From assembly GCF_020268605.1 (NCBI RefSeq), contig NZ_CP084222.1:1-64000 (forward strand): 64,000 nucleotides of DNA. The letters run 5' to 3'. The stretch is from Arsenophonus apicola (lineage in GTDB: Bacteria > Pseudomonadota > Gammaproteobacteria > Enterobacterales > Enterobacteriaceae). Made by a program: the position numbers and the translations under genes. The stretch's first letter is position 1, and every line of letters starts with the position of its first letter. Below are positions 28,129-41,686 of this stretch, piece after piece. The notes under the pieces were generated by a model that saw only the letters and a program-made list of their open reading frames with translations, did not search any database and was not told where the DNA came from.

Positions 28129-29526
28129 TTACTGTTGAGGATCTTTTTTATTAATTAAATTTTGTCCATCTTCTTGCTGTAACAGAAGGAAAATAAATGA
28201 AGAAGATAGCGTAATTAGACCTATAGTAATAAATGTATAATGAAAATTATCAATGTGATCACCATAAGGCAGCGACTCAAAAAAGTGTAAAATTGCGGCA
28301 CTACTCGCAATACCAAAACTGATAGCAAGTTGTTGGGTTACAGCTAACATACTATTACCAGAACTGGCATTGCTTTCAGTTAAATCTGCTAGAGTAAGTG
28401 TATTCATAGCTGTAAATTGTGTAGACATTACTGCACCCAGTAAAAATAAAGGAATTATCAAAACATAAATTGGCATATTAGGTTACTGCAATGAAAATTG
28501 AGTAATAATTAAACCAATAATAAATGTTATTGTAAAAAGTGTTTTTTTATAGCCATAGTTAGTTAATATTTTTGTCACAACAGATTTTGCCGATATAGAG
28601 CCTATCGCCATTGGAGCCATCATTAAACCAGCTGTAACCGCTGGGTGTCCAAATCCTACTTGTAACATTAACGGCATTAAAAACGGAATACAGCCTGTAC
28701 CTAAACGGGTCATAATGTTACCAGCTATGCCGATAGAAAATGTTCTTGTACTAAATAAACTTAATGGAATAATCGAATAAGAGATTTTTTTTGCGTGCAA
28801 TACATAAAGAAAAAGTAAAAAAATGCCGCCCATAATTAGAATTAATGGTGCATAATTGGTTAATTTTTTGTTATTAAAAAAATCTAAACTCACTGTTAGC
28901 ATCACAATCCCTGTACCAAAAAGAATAAATCCTGTGGTATAAAAGCAGCGTTTAGGCATTTTAAAATCAGGCATATGTTTTAGTGCATATAAAATACCTA
29001 ATAAACCAATAGGAATATTAATAATAAATATCCAATGCCAACTGGTATAAGTTACTAAAAAACCACCCAGTAAAGGTCCTAATATAGGCCCAACTAATCC
29101 AGGAATAGTAACAAAATTTAAAATAGGTAGTAATTCACTGCGTGGATAAGCTCGCAATAATGCTAGACGTGCAACAGGCATCATCATTGCACCGCCTATT
29201 CCTTGAATGATGCGAGAAAAAACCAAAAATTCTAATGATAATGACATTGCAGATAAGAAGGATCCTAAAGAAAATAGACTAACTGCAAAGATAAAAATTT
29301 TTCTTGTACCAAAACGATCTGCTAACCATCCACTGATAGGAATAAGGAGAGCAACAGTTAATGTATAACTTATTACAGCAGATTGCATTGCTAAAGGAGA
29401 ATGATTAAGACTTTTAGCTATATCAGGCAATGCAGTATTTAAAATAGTTGCATCTAGGCTCTGCATAAAAAAGGCCATTGCGGCTATGACTGGTAGTCCA
29501 AACATATTTTGTGTTGTTTTTAACAT
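28129..29526 (-). pseudogene. mdtD: MdtD-like MFS multidrug transporter interrupted by one in-frame stop
   Basis: The sequence aligns along its length with the E. coli MdtD (YegB) transporter, a 14-helix (DHA2) MFS protein of 471 residues. Examples are FFMQSLDATILNTALP, SGWLADRFGTRKIF and, past the lesion, QFTAMNTLTLADL and NASSGNSMLAV. A TAA at 28483-28485 splits it into 347 and 115 residues. Both halves are in the same reading frame, so a point change, not an indel, explains it. An ATG lies two codons past the stop, so re-initiation is conceivable. It is not next to mdtABC or baeSR, unlike E. coli. I call it a recent pseudogene. Confidence 0.82.
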
Positions 29527-29770
29527 TTAATAACCTAAAAAATAAGGTAAACAGAAATAAATCAGATTTTAAAATAGATTATCTTTTATTTATTTTAGAA
29601 AATTATAGCACTAACAGATATCTAATGAATCATTGCTTATATAGCTTTGTGCTAGGTAATTGTTTCTAAATAATTCTTATCAATAAATTTAAAATTTAAA
29701 TTTAGAGCTAGCTAAAGCATAAATAAATTGTTTTTGTCGAAAAAAAGAGCAAACAGCTAAAGTTTACAAA
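29527..29770. other. AT-rich region upstream of the rRNA promoters
   Basis: About 240 nt without a supported gene. It is AT-rich, consistent with an UP element and Fis-binding zone ahead of rrn P1 and with the upstream region of the divergent transporter gene. No individual Fis site could be called. Confidence 0.4.
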
Positions 29771-29777
29771 TTATTGC

Positions 29778-29805
29778 TTGCCTGCCGCGTAAAACTCCCT
29801 ATAAT
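29778..29805 (+). promoter_or_regulatory. rRNA operon promoter P1
   Basis: TTGCCT (29778-29783), a 16-nt spacer and TATAAT (29800-29805) are followed by the GC-rich discriminator GCGCCCCCACT. The 16-nt spacing and discriminator match E. coli rrn P1, which is stringently controlled. Confidence 0.88.
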
Positions 29806-29887
29806 GCGCCCCCACTGAGTCAGGATAGAACGAATCAATTAAAGAGGATTTTATCGACTTAGGGTAAAGAAAAGTAGAAATAACTAC

Positions 29888-29915
29888 TTGACTTTACAGG
29901 TGAAAAGCGTAATAT
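29888..29915 (+). promoter_or_regulatory. rRNA operon promoter P2
   Basis: TTGACT (29888-29893), a 16-nt spacer and TAATAT (29910-29915) occupy the position of E. coli rrn P2, about 110 nt after P1. Confidence 0.8.
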
Positions 29916-29940
29916 ACGCCACCTCGCGACCTGGGTCGCA

Positions 29941-29953
29941 CGCTCTTTAACAA
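29941..29953 (+). promoter_or_regulatory. rrn leader boxA antitermination site
   Basis: CGCTCTTTAACAA matches the rrn boxA (TGCTCTTTAACAA) with one change, in the 16S leader after P2. It is the Nus-factor loading site. Confidence 0.75.
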
Positions 29954-30160
29954 TTAATCAGACAATCTGTGTGGGCACTCGCAAGACATCATCAAAAACT
30001 ATTTGAAGATTAAGTCTTGAAGAGTGACAAAACAGTTAATTCATATATGAACTAATAAGCAGTAACGTGATTTTGGGCCACAGCGAAGGCGTTAAAACGT
30101 CGACAAAGCGGCAAAAAGAAGCGTTACGGCCAGTAAAACATTCTTTGAGCATCAAACTTT

Positions 30161-31702
<1,542 letters not shown>

Positions 31703-31789
31703 CCGAGATAGATGGAATGTGAGTGTTCACACAGATTGTCTGATGAAGATGAGAGTAAAGCCAATCTAAGATTGACTGAAGACCTTGTA

Positions 31790-31865
31790 GTCCCCTTCGT
31801 CTAGAGGCCTAGGACATCGCCCTTTCACGGCGGTAACAGGGGTTCGAATCCCCTAGGGGACGCCA
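31790..31865 (+). tRNA. gltT: tRNA-Glu (anticodon TTC)
   Basis: A 76-nt cloverleaf begins GTCCCCTTCGTCTAGAGG and ends CCCCTAGGGGACGCCA, with the CCA encoded. The anticodon TTC is at 31824-31826, in loop CTTTCAC. It is the only tRNA in the 16S-23S spacer, the tRNA-Glu type of rrn operon. The symbol is by analogy with E. coli spacer tRNA-Glu genes. Confidence 0.97.
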
Positions 31866-31962
31866 CTTCGGTGATTAGAAAGGCCGCGCATGAACCGATG
31901 TGTGAAGCCGGTGCTTTACTTGATAATGATTAAGCCAATTCAACGAGTTGGTTTAACAATTA

Positions 31963-31975
31963 TGCTCTTTAACAA
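31963..31975 (+). promoter_or_regulatory. Spacer boxA antitermination site
   Basis: TGCTCTTTAACAA, an exact boxA, lies in the 16S-23S spacer after tRNA-Glu, as in E. coli. Confidence 0.75.
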
Positions 31976-32068
31976 TCTGGAACAAGCTAAAAATTGAAAC
32001 ACACATTATTGAGAAAATAATGTGGAGAACTCTCAATACTCCAACGTGAAGTGTCATCACAGTCAGGA

Positions 32069-32194
32069 AGGCAGGCGTTATGAGCGAGCAGTCAGGAATT
32101 CGAGGCGGCCAGCGCGCAGCAAGCGCAGCGTACAAAAGTACGTGAGCATTGCGAGCACTACCCAACAAAGAATTACTGTACGCGCAGCCATAAC
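32069..32194. repeat. Imperfect palindrome in the 16S-23S spacer
   Basis: The left arm starts GGCGTTATGAGCGAGCAGTC and the right arm ends GCGCAGCCATAACC. They pair imperfectly around the apex GCGCAGCGTAC, loop AAAA, GTACGTGAGCA. At about 125 nt it is the size of an ERIC-type element, but I do not recognise it as ERIC. The apex is closely similar to one inside the 23S intervening sequence. Confidence 0.6.
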
Positions 32195-32236
32195 CTATCA
32201 GAATGATAGTGAAATAAAGACATCTTCGGGTTGTGA

Positions 32237-35306
<3,070 letters not shown>

Positions 35307-35484
35307 ACAACACCGAAGGTGTTTTGAGAAGAGAGAAGAGATTTTAGCTTGTTCAGAGATTGGTGCCTGTAAGCGGTTACGGCGCTAGAAGTCAACGGGC
35401 GAGATGGCCTGCGCATAGCGAGAGGCAGCCGAGATGAGCGCCCGAGGCAGTAGCGTAACGAAACAGGATAGCGAAAAAAGAATT

Positions 35485-35604
35485 TGTCTGGCGGTAATAG
35501 CGCGGTGGTGCCACCTGATCCCATGCCGAACTCAGAAGTGAAATGCCGTAGCGCCGATGGTAGTGTGGGGTCTCCCCATGTGAGAGTAGGGAGCTGCCAG
35601 ACGT
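35485..35604 (+). rRNA. rrf: 5S ribosomal RNA, first copy
   Basis: A 120-nt 5S sequence starts TGTCTGGCGG and ends GCTGCCAGACGT, with the ends pairing in helix I. The core CCCATGCCGAACTCAGAAGTG is intact. It lies about 180 nt after 23S. Confidence 0.97.
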
Positions 35605-35612
35605 TAATTTAA

Positions 35613-35634
35613 TGCTAATGGCTGAGGCCATTAG
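35613..35634 (+). other. Hairpin between the two 5S genes
   Basis: CTAATGGC and GCCATTAG form a perfect stem around a 3-4-nt loop. No T-run follows, so it is more likely a processing stem or a weak attenuator than a terminator. Confidence 0.4.
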
Positions 35635-35749
35635 TGAAATAAATATGTGACAGGACAGTTTGGTTAGTCGTTGTTTATCTATAATTTTAATTATTAATTT
35701 GATGAATGCGCTATTTGAATGTTCGATAGAATATAAATAGAAAAGAATT

Positions 35750-35869
35750 TGCTTAGTAGCTATAGCGCGGTAGCTCCACCTGATCCCATGCCGAACTCAG
35801 AAGTGAAATGCCGTAGTGCCGATGGTAGTGTGGGGTCTCCCCATGTGAGAGTAGGGAACTGCTAAGCTT
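35750..35869 (+). rRNA. rrf: 5S ribosomal RNA, second copy
   Basis: A second 120-nt 5S gene starts TGCTTAGTAG and ends CTGCTAAGCTT. It shares most of the core with the first copy. Helix I differs in both strands in a compensatory way, arguing it is functional. A tandem second 5S also occurs in E. coli rrnD. Confidence 0.95.
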
Positions 35870-35878
35870 AAAATATCA

Positions 35879-35903
35879 AGGCCACCTATAAAGGTGGCTT
35901 TTC
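35879..35903 (+). terminator. rRNA operon terminator
   Basis: GCCACC (35881-35886) and GGTGGC (35893-35898) form the stem, followed by TTTTC. It begins about 12 nt after the second 5S gene. Confidence 0.85.
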
Positions 35904-36017
35904 TATATAAATAATAAATCTATGTTAATGAATAATATATTTTATAGTTGAATTATATCTATTTTATCGACCATCTTTGTTAATATTTTTAGAGTTTATT
36001 ATTGGTAATTGACTAAT

Positions 36018-37976
36018 CTAACTAGAAATATTGATTGAATCCTTTTCTTCTAGTAATTTTTCAACAACACTAGGATCGGCTAAGGTTGATGTATCTCCTA
36101 AATTGTTTATATCACCAGTGGCAATCTTTCTTAGAATACGTCGCATAATTTTACCTGAGCGAGTTTTTGGTAAAGCATCAGTCCAATGAAGAATATCTGG
36201 TGTGGCTATTGGACCAATTTCTTTACGCACCCAATTGCGTACGTCATTATAAAGTTCTGTTGAAGGTTTTTCTCCATGATTTAATGTAATGTAGGCGTAA
36301 ATTGCTTGTCCTTTAATATTATGTGGAACACCAACGACGGCAGCCTCAGCAATTTTAGGGAAGGCTACAAGTGCGGATTCGATTTCGGCTGTACCTAAAC
36401 GATGGCCCGAAATATTTAAAACGTCGTCAACACGACCGGTTATCCAATAATAACCGTCTTCATCGCGGCGAGCACCGTCCCCACTGAAATACATACCTTT
36501 AAATAGTGAAAAATAGGTTTGTTCAAAGCGTTCATGGTCACCATAAATTGTTCTAGCTTGCCCTGGCCACGAATCCATGATGACAAGATTGCCTTCAGCA
36601 ATACCTTCAAGTAAATTACCCAAGTTATCAATAAGCTCGGGCTTAATACCAAAAAAAGGTAATGTGGCAGATCCTGGTTTAAGTTCAGTAGCTCCCGGTA
36701 AAGGTAAAAGCATAAAACCGCCGGTTTCAGTTTGCCACCATGTATCAATAATAGGGCAATGGCTATTACCTATTTTTTTGTAGTACCATTCCCAAGCTTC
36801 TGGGTTAATAGGTTCACCGACATAGCCTAAAATTTTTAAAGAATTACGCTGGGTACCTTCAATAGCTTTATCACCTTCGGCCATCAAAGCACGTATTGCC
36901 GTTGGTGCAGTATATAAAATATTTACTTTATGTTTATCAATTACTTGGCTCATACGGTTTATACTTGGATAGTTAGGTACTCCTTCAAACATTAACGTAG
37001 TGGCGCCATTGGATAGAGGGCCATAAATTAAGTAACTATGACCTGTTATCCAACCTATATCAGCAGTACACCAATAAGTTTCTTTTGCCTGATAGTCAAA
37101 GGCGTATTTGAAAGTAAGAGAAATATAAACTAAATAGCCTCCAGTGGTGTGTAAAATGCCTTTTGGTTTACCTGTTGAACCTGAGGTATAAAGAATAAAT
37201 AAAGGATCTTCTGCATTCATTTCTTCAGCAGGACAATCAGCGTTAAGCCCTTTAATAATTTCATGCCACCAGTGATCACGTTTTTGTTGCCAGTCGATTT
37301 GATTACCGGTTCGCTTAAAAACAATAACATTATTAATTGTTTTGACAGTCGGGTTTTTTAACGCTTCATCAACATTTTTTTTCAGCGGTATAGTACGATT
37401 TGCTCTTAACCCTTCATCTGCGGTAATAATAAGTTTAGCTTTACTGTCAGTAATGCGTCCTGCAATAGCTTCTGGTGAAAATCCAGCAAAGATAACAGAG
37501 TGAATAGCGCCAATGCGTGTGCATGCTAACATGGCGATAGCGGATTCAGGTATCATCGGCATATAAATGGCAACAACATCGCCTTTTTTGATGCCTAGTT
37601 TTTTTAACGCATTGGCAAATAGACAGACATCATGATGAAGTTGGCGGTAGGTTATATGATAAAATTGTGATGGGTCATCGCCTTCCCAAATGATTGCAGT
37701 TTGATCACCACGTAATTGTAAATGGCGATCTAGGCAGTTAGTACTTAAATTTAAAGTGCCGTCTTCAAACCATTGGATGTTAATGTGACCCGGGTCAAAT
37801 GAAGTGTTTTTTACTTTGGTATAAGGTTTTATCCAATCAACGATTTGACCTTTTTCTCGCCAAAATGCGTCAGGATCTTCAAGTGATAATTGATAATCTT
37901 GTAAATACTGTTTTTTATTAATTAAGGTACGTGCGGCAATTTCAGTAGGAATGGGGTACTTGAATGTTGATATCAT
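36018..37976 (-). CDS. acs: Acetyl-CoA synthetase
   Basis: Acs activates acetate to acetyl-CoA through acetyl-AMP. The AMP-binding motif YTSGSTGKPKG, WWQTETGG and the C-terminal PKTRSGKIMRR (with the lysine acetylated in E. coli) are present. I start at ATG 37976 (MISTFKYPIP), preceded by GAGGAG, giving 652 residues as in E. coli. A frame ten codons longer starts at 38006, but its first residues encode that ribosome-binding site. It is monocistronic and divergent from sodA; actP and yjcH are not beside it. Confidence 0.97.
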   Translation of the reverse strand: MISTFKYPIPTEIAARTLINKKQYLQDYQLSLEDPDAFWREKGQIVDWIKPYTKVKNTSFDPGHINIQWFEDGTLNLSTNCLDRHLQLRGDQTAIIWEGDDPSQFYHITYRQLHHDVCLFANALKKLGIKKGDVVAIYMPMIPESAIAMLACTRIGAIHSVIFAGFSPEAIAGRITDSKAKLIITADEGLRANRTIPLKKNVDEALKNPTVKTINNVIVFKRTGNQIDWQQKRDHWWHEIIKGLNADCPAEEMNAEDPLFILYTSGSTGKPKGILHTTGGYLVYISLTFKYAFDYQAKETYWCTADIGWITGHSYLIYGPLSNGATTLMFEGVPNYPSINRMSQVIDKHKVNILYTAPTAIRALMAEGDKAIEGTQRNSLKILGYVGEPINPEAWEWYYKKIGNSHCPIIDTWWQTETGGFMLLPLPGATELKPGSATLPFFGIKPELIDNLGNLLEGIAEGNLVIMDSWPGQARTIYGDHERFEQTYFSLFKGMYFSGDGARRDEDGYYWITGRVDDVLNISGHRLGTAEIESALVAFPKIAEAAVVGVPHNIKGQAIYAYITLNHGEKPSTELYNDVRNWVRKEIGPIATPDILHWTDALPKTRSGKIMRRILRKIATGDINNLGDTSTLADPSVVEKLLEEKDSINISS

Positions 37977-38234
37977 ATTTTTCTTCTCCTCATTTGGGTT
38001 AATCATATGCTAAATAGCGATTAACTAACCCTATGTGTAAGAATTTGTTTTTTTTTTGTGTTAGTGATCACGTAAATGTTGCTGCTTCATTTTATTTTAA
38101 TTGTTTGTTAATTAATTATTATGTTTAAATTCATTTAATTGATGTTTTTTATTGTAATTTTTATTTTGATGTAATTAATGAGTTGTTTTTTATAGATAAT
38201 AAAAAACCTTAAAAAATGTATTGTTTATAATTGT

Positions 38235-38263
38235 TTTCAATATGATGGTAATCCTTGTAAAAT
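38235..38263 (+). promoter_or_regulatory. Candidate sodA promoter
   Basis: TTTCAA (38235-38240), a 17-nt spacer and TAAAAT (38258-38263) lie about 50 nt before the sodA start. The rest of the 340-nt acs-sodA gap is AT-rich. I could not call a convincing Fur, SoxS or CRP site in it. Confidence 0.45.
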
Positions 38264-38315
38264 AAGTATTGATTAAAACATTTATTTTATATTTCAGTAA
38301 CAGGAGTTAATGAAA

Positions 38316-38942
38316 ATGAGCTATACATTACCTTCCCTACCTTATGAATATGGGGCACTAGAGCCACATTTTGATGAAAGGACAATGAGGATCCATCATA
38401 CCAAACATCACCAAACATATGTCAACAATACCAATGATGCTTTAAAAGATTTTCCTGAGCTTGCCAAACTTGATATATATGATTTAATTCAAAATTTAGA
38501 TAAAGTGCCATCTGATAAGCGTACCTTTTTACGCAATAATGCAGGCGGGCATGCCAATCATAGTATGTTTTGGATTGGATTAAAAATTGGTACTGAACTA
38601 AAAGGTGAGCTGAAATCGGCAATTGAACGTGATTTTGATAGTGTAGAAAATTTTAAAGAAATCTTTGAAAAAGCGGCTGCAACTCGTTTCGGTTCTGGTT
38701 GGGCGTGGTTAGTCTTGAAATCGGATGGAAAACTGGCGGTTGTTTCGACAGCTAATCAAGATAATCCGTTAATGGGTGAGTCTATTTCCGGTGTTTCTGG
38801 TTATCCTATTTTAGGGCTTGATGTTTGGGAACATGCTTATTACCTTAAATATGAAAATCGTCGTCCTGAATATATTAAAGCTTTTTGGTCGGTTGTTAAC
38901 TGGGATGAAGCTGCGAAACGTTTTGCGCAAAAAGTAAAATAA
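38316..38942 (+). CDS. sodA: Manganese superoxide dismutase
   Basis: SodA converts superoxide to hydrogen peroxide and oxygen in the cytoplasm. Metal ligands are recognisable in MRIHHTKHHQTYV, GGHANHSMFW and DVWEHAYYLKYENRR; the glycine-rich MnSOD pattern fits Mn rather than Fe. I prefer ATG 38316 (MSYTLPSLPYEYG, 208 residues; E. coli 206), with AGGAG 9 nt upstream. An ATG at 38310 is also in frame but only 3 nt from that site. Confidence 0.96.
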   Translation: MSYTLPSLPYEYGALEPHFDERTMRIHHTKHHQTYVNNTNDALKDFPELAKLDIYDLIQNLDKVPSDKRTFLRNNAGGHANHSMFWIGLKIGTELKGELKSAIERDFDSVENFKEIFEKAAATRFGSGWAWLVLKSDGKLAVVSTANQDNPLMGESISGVSGYPILGLDVWEHAYYLKYENRRPEYIKAFWSVVNWDEAAKRFAQKVK

Positions 38943-38974
38943 CATTGACGATACCTGTTTGTTTCTTTTCAATG

Positions 38975-39014
38975 TTAGTGGTGCCAGATTACTTACTGGC
39001 CTACTAATATTTTT
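38975..39014 (+). terminator. sodA terminator
   Basis: TTAGTGGTGCCAG (38975-38987) pairs with CTGGCCTACTAA (38996-39007) with one bulge, loop ATTACTTA, followed by TATTTTT. It lies about 35 nt past the sodA stop. Confidence 0.78.
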
Positions 39015-39208
39015 GGGATAACAATTAAAAATATAACAATAAAAATTACAAAACACTGTTAATTGTTTATATAATCAGTTGAAAAAAATAATTTCTTTTA
39101 CTAAATATTGTTTCCTTGTTTGATAAATATATTAATAAAATAAAGATTTGCTCTTATTTTACTTTTCATTGTTATTAATTTTTATAAATAATTTATTCTT
39201 AGTGTCAA

Positions 39209-39232
39209 TCTCCCACGTATTTTACGGGGAGA
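39209..39232. terminator. Hairpin after trpS (possible terminator)
   Basis: TCTCCCACG pairs with CGGGGAGA around TATTTTA, with one bulged A. It sits just past the trpS stop on the minus strand but lacks a T-run on that side, so the call is weak. Confidence 0.35.
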
Positions 39233-39238
39233 AGAGAG

Positions 39239-40282
39239 TTAATTTTTTATAGGATTAATAAAACCAATAGCATCATAAACTTTACTAAGCGTTATTTGAG
39301 CGCGAGCCTCTGCTTTGCTAGCACCTTCAGACATAATATCATTTAATAATTTTTCGTTATTACGAAATTCATCAAAACGACTTTGGATATTTATTAACAT
39401 ATCAGAAACAGCTTCAGCAACAGTGTTTTTAAGATCGCCATACATTTTTCCAGCAAATTGTTTTTCTATCTCCGAGGTAGATATAGCTGTTATGCCAGAA
39501 AGGATATCTATTAGATTAGAAATACCCGGTTTATTTTCTAAATCATAGTAAATTTGTGGTGGCTCGTCAGAGTCAGTGACAGCACGTTTTATCTTTTTAG
39601 CTGCTGATTTAGGATTTTCTAATAAGGTTATAACATTATTGCGATTATCGTCTGATTTTGACATCTTTTTTTGCGGTTCTTGTAGAGACATAACCCGCGC
39701 GCCTTTTTCCGGAATAAAGGGATCGGGTATAGTAAATATTTCACCATAGAGCGAATTAAAACGTTGAGCGATATCACGGCTTAATTCTAAATGTTGTTTT
39801 TGATCAATACCAACCGGGACTTGGTTTGTCTGGTAAAGTAAAATATCTGCAGCCATTAATACTGGATAATCAAATAATCCAGCATTAATATTTTCAGCAT
39901 GACGGGTTGATTTGTCTTTAAATTGTGTCATGCGGCTTAATTCACCAAAATAGGTGTAACAGTTAAGGGCCCAGCTAAGTTGAGCATGTTGAGGAACATG
40001 GGATTGAACAAAAATAATACTTTTTTTAACATCGATACCGCAAGCTAGATATAAGGCTAATGTATCAAGCGTACGCTTTCTTAACTCTTTGGGATCTTGA
40101 CGGACTGTAATGGCATGTTGATCAACAATACAATAAATACAGTCATATTTATCTTGCATGTGAACCCATTGACGTAATGCGCCAATATAGTTGCCGATGG
40201 TTAATTCCCCAGACGGTTGAGCCCCACTGAATACAATAGGTTTTTTGAGAGTATTAGTTGATTTTATTGGGGGTGTATTCAT
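39239..40282 (-). CDS. trpS: Tryptophanyl-tRNA synthetase
   Basis: TrpS charges tRNA-Trp. It is a class I synthetase with the HIGH-type motif in PSGELTIGNYIGA and KMSKS in QKKMSKSDDN. The 347 residues compare with 334 in E. coli; the extra residues are a short N-terminal extension before KPIVFSGAQPSG. It is the last gene of damX-dam-rpe-gph-trpS, 1 nt after gph. Confidence 0.97.
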   Translation of the reverse strand: MNTPPIKSTNTLKKPIVFSGAQPSGELTIGNYIGALRQWVHMQDKYDCIYCIVDQHAITVRQDPKELRKRTLDTLALYLACGIDVKKSIIFVQSHVPQHAQLSWALNCYTYFGELSRMTQFKDKSTRHAENINAGLFDYPVLMAADILLYQTNQVPVGIDQKQHLELSRDIAQRFNSLYGEIFTIPDPFIPEKGARVMSLQEPQKKMSKSDDNRNNVITLLENPKSAAKKIKRAVTDSDEPPQIYYDLENKPGISNLIDILSGITAISTSEIEKQFAGKMYGDLKNTVAEAVSDMLINIQSRFDEFRNNEKLLNDIMSEGASKAEARAQITLSKVYDAIGFINPIKN

Positions 40283-40283
40283 A

Positions 40284-40988
40284 TTACGATTCCAGAATTT
40301 TCAAAGGTGGTAGTCCTAACGCAGGAAGTAGATCGGCAAAATTATCTAATACATAATCTGGTTTACTTAATGCGATAGATTCACCATAGTTATATCCATA
40401 AGTTAAACCCGCACAAGGACAGCCAGCCGCTTTAGCAGCTAAGATATCGTTATGAGAATCGCCGACAAATAATAATTGATTTTTATGTAGGCCAAATTTT
40501 CCCATTGTAAGATATAGTGGAGCCGGATGGGGTTTTTTCTCTTTTACGTCATTTCCCCCTAATATTAAAGAAAAATAAGAATTAATTGCTAATTTTTTTA
40601 ATAAAGGGGCAATAAATGGTGTTGGTTTATTGGTGACGATTGCCATTGGAAAAGGTTGTTTGGCTAATTCTGCTAATGTTTCTTTTACTCCAGGAAAAAG
40701 CTGACTACCTGTTATGACTGTTGTTGCATAAATTTTATCAAATAGTTGATGAATATTATTTTTTATTTTTGGTGTAATTTTAATATTTGCCCAAGTTAAT
40801 GCGCGTTCTATCATAATATCGACACCATTACCAACCCAAGTGGAAACAAGTTCTTTACCGGCAGCAGGTAATTGCTGATTAATTAAAGCATGATCTAAGG
40901 CATCAGCTAATCCGCCAACACTGTCGACTAATGTACCATCCAAATCAAATGCGATAGCTTGAATATCGGTTAATTTTTTTAATGTCAT
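40284..40988 (-). CDS. gph: Phosphoglycolate phosphatase
   Basis: Gph removes 2-phosphoglycolate, notably from DNA 3'-end repair. It is a HAD-superfamily enzyme, with motif I FDLDGTLVDS near the N-terminus, the NKP-containing motif (VTNKPTPF) and GDSHNDILAAKAAGCPC. The 234 residues compare with 252 in E. coli. Its start overlaps the rpe stop by 1 nt. Confidence 0.94.
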   Translation of the reverse strand: MTLKKLTDIQAIAFDLDGTLVDSVGGLADALDHALINQQLPAAGKELVSTWVGNGVDIMIERALTWANIKITPKIKNNIHQLFDKIYATTVITGSQLFPGVKETLAELAKQPFPMAIVTNKPTPFIAPLLKKLAINSYFSLILGGNDVKEKKPHPAPLYLTMGKFGLHKNQLLFVGDSHNDILAAKAAGCPCAGLTYGYNYGESIALSKPDYVLDNFADLLPALGLPPLKILES

Positions 40989-41659
40989 TAAATCGCCTCA
41001 GCTAATTTTTTACGCATAGCATCAATGACAGTTTTGTAATCTGGTTGATTAAAGATTGCAGAACCTGCGACAAAAGTGTCAGCGCCTGCATTTGCAACAT
41101 TAATAATATTATTAACATTGATGCCACCATCAACTTCTAGGCGAATATTATAACCATTACTATCAATCATTTTACGAACTTGACGCAATTTATTTAGGGT
41201 TTGTGGAATAAAAGATTGCCCACCAAAACCAGGATTTACCGACATAATTAGGATCATATCTAATTTATCTATTACGTAATCTAAATAGTTCAATGGTGTT
41301 GCAGGATTAAACGCTAACCCGGCTTTACATCCGTTATCTTTAATTAATTGTAATGTGCGATCAATATGCTCGCTTGCTTCAGCGTGAAAGGTAATATAGG
41401 TTGCACCAGCTTTAGCAAAATCTGGGATCAGTCTATCTACTGGTTTTACCATCAAATGTACATCAATGGGAGCTTTAATACCATAATCGCGCAATGCTTT
41501 ACATATCATTGGGCCGAAAGTTAAATTGGGGACATAATGGTTATCCATCACGTCAAAATGGACAATATCTGCTCCAGCTTTAATTACATTCTCAGTATCT
41601 TCACCTAAACATGCAAAATTTGCGGATAAAATAGAGGGGGCAATCAGAAAATCTTTCAT
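40988..41659 (-). CDS. rpe: Ribulose-phosphate 3-epimerase
   Basis: Rpe interconverts ribulose-5-phosphate and xylulose-5-phosphate in the pentose phosphate pathway. It is a metal-dependent TIM barrel with HFDVMDNHYVPNLTFG, MSVNPGFGGQSF and EVDGGIN. The 223 residues compare with 225 in E. coli. It sits between dam and gph, as in E. coli. Confidence 0.97.
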   Translation of the reverse strand: MKDFLIAPSILSANFACLGEDTENVIKAGADIVHFDVMDNHYVPNLTFGPMICKALRDYGIKAPIDVHLMVKPVDRLIPDFAKAGATYITFHAEASEHIDRTLQLIKDNGCKAGLAFNPATPLNYLDYVIDKLDMILIMSVNPGFGGQSFIPQTLNKLRQVRKMIDSNGYNIRLEVDGGINVNNIINVANAGADTFVAGSAIFNQPDYKTVIDAMRKKLAEAI

Positions 41660-41686
41660 TATTATCTCCGATTTGTTTTTTACCTT

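Noticed and set aside
28474..28488. Selenocysteine or programmed frameshift to explain the split transporter gene
   Set aside because: The interrupting codon is TAA, not TGA, and both halves are in the same frame, so neither mechanism fits; a nonsense change is simplest.
38041..38095. Possible CRP site upstream of acs (TGTG and TCACG half-sites)
   Set aside because: The half-sites are separated by 7 instead of 6 nt and the inner bases do not fit, so I would not call it.
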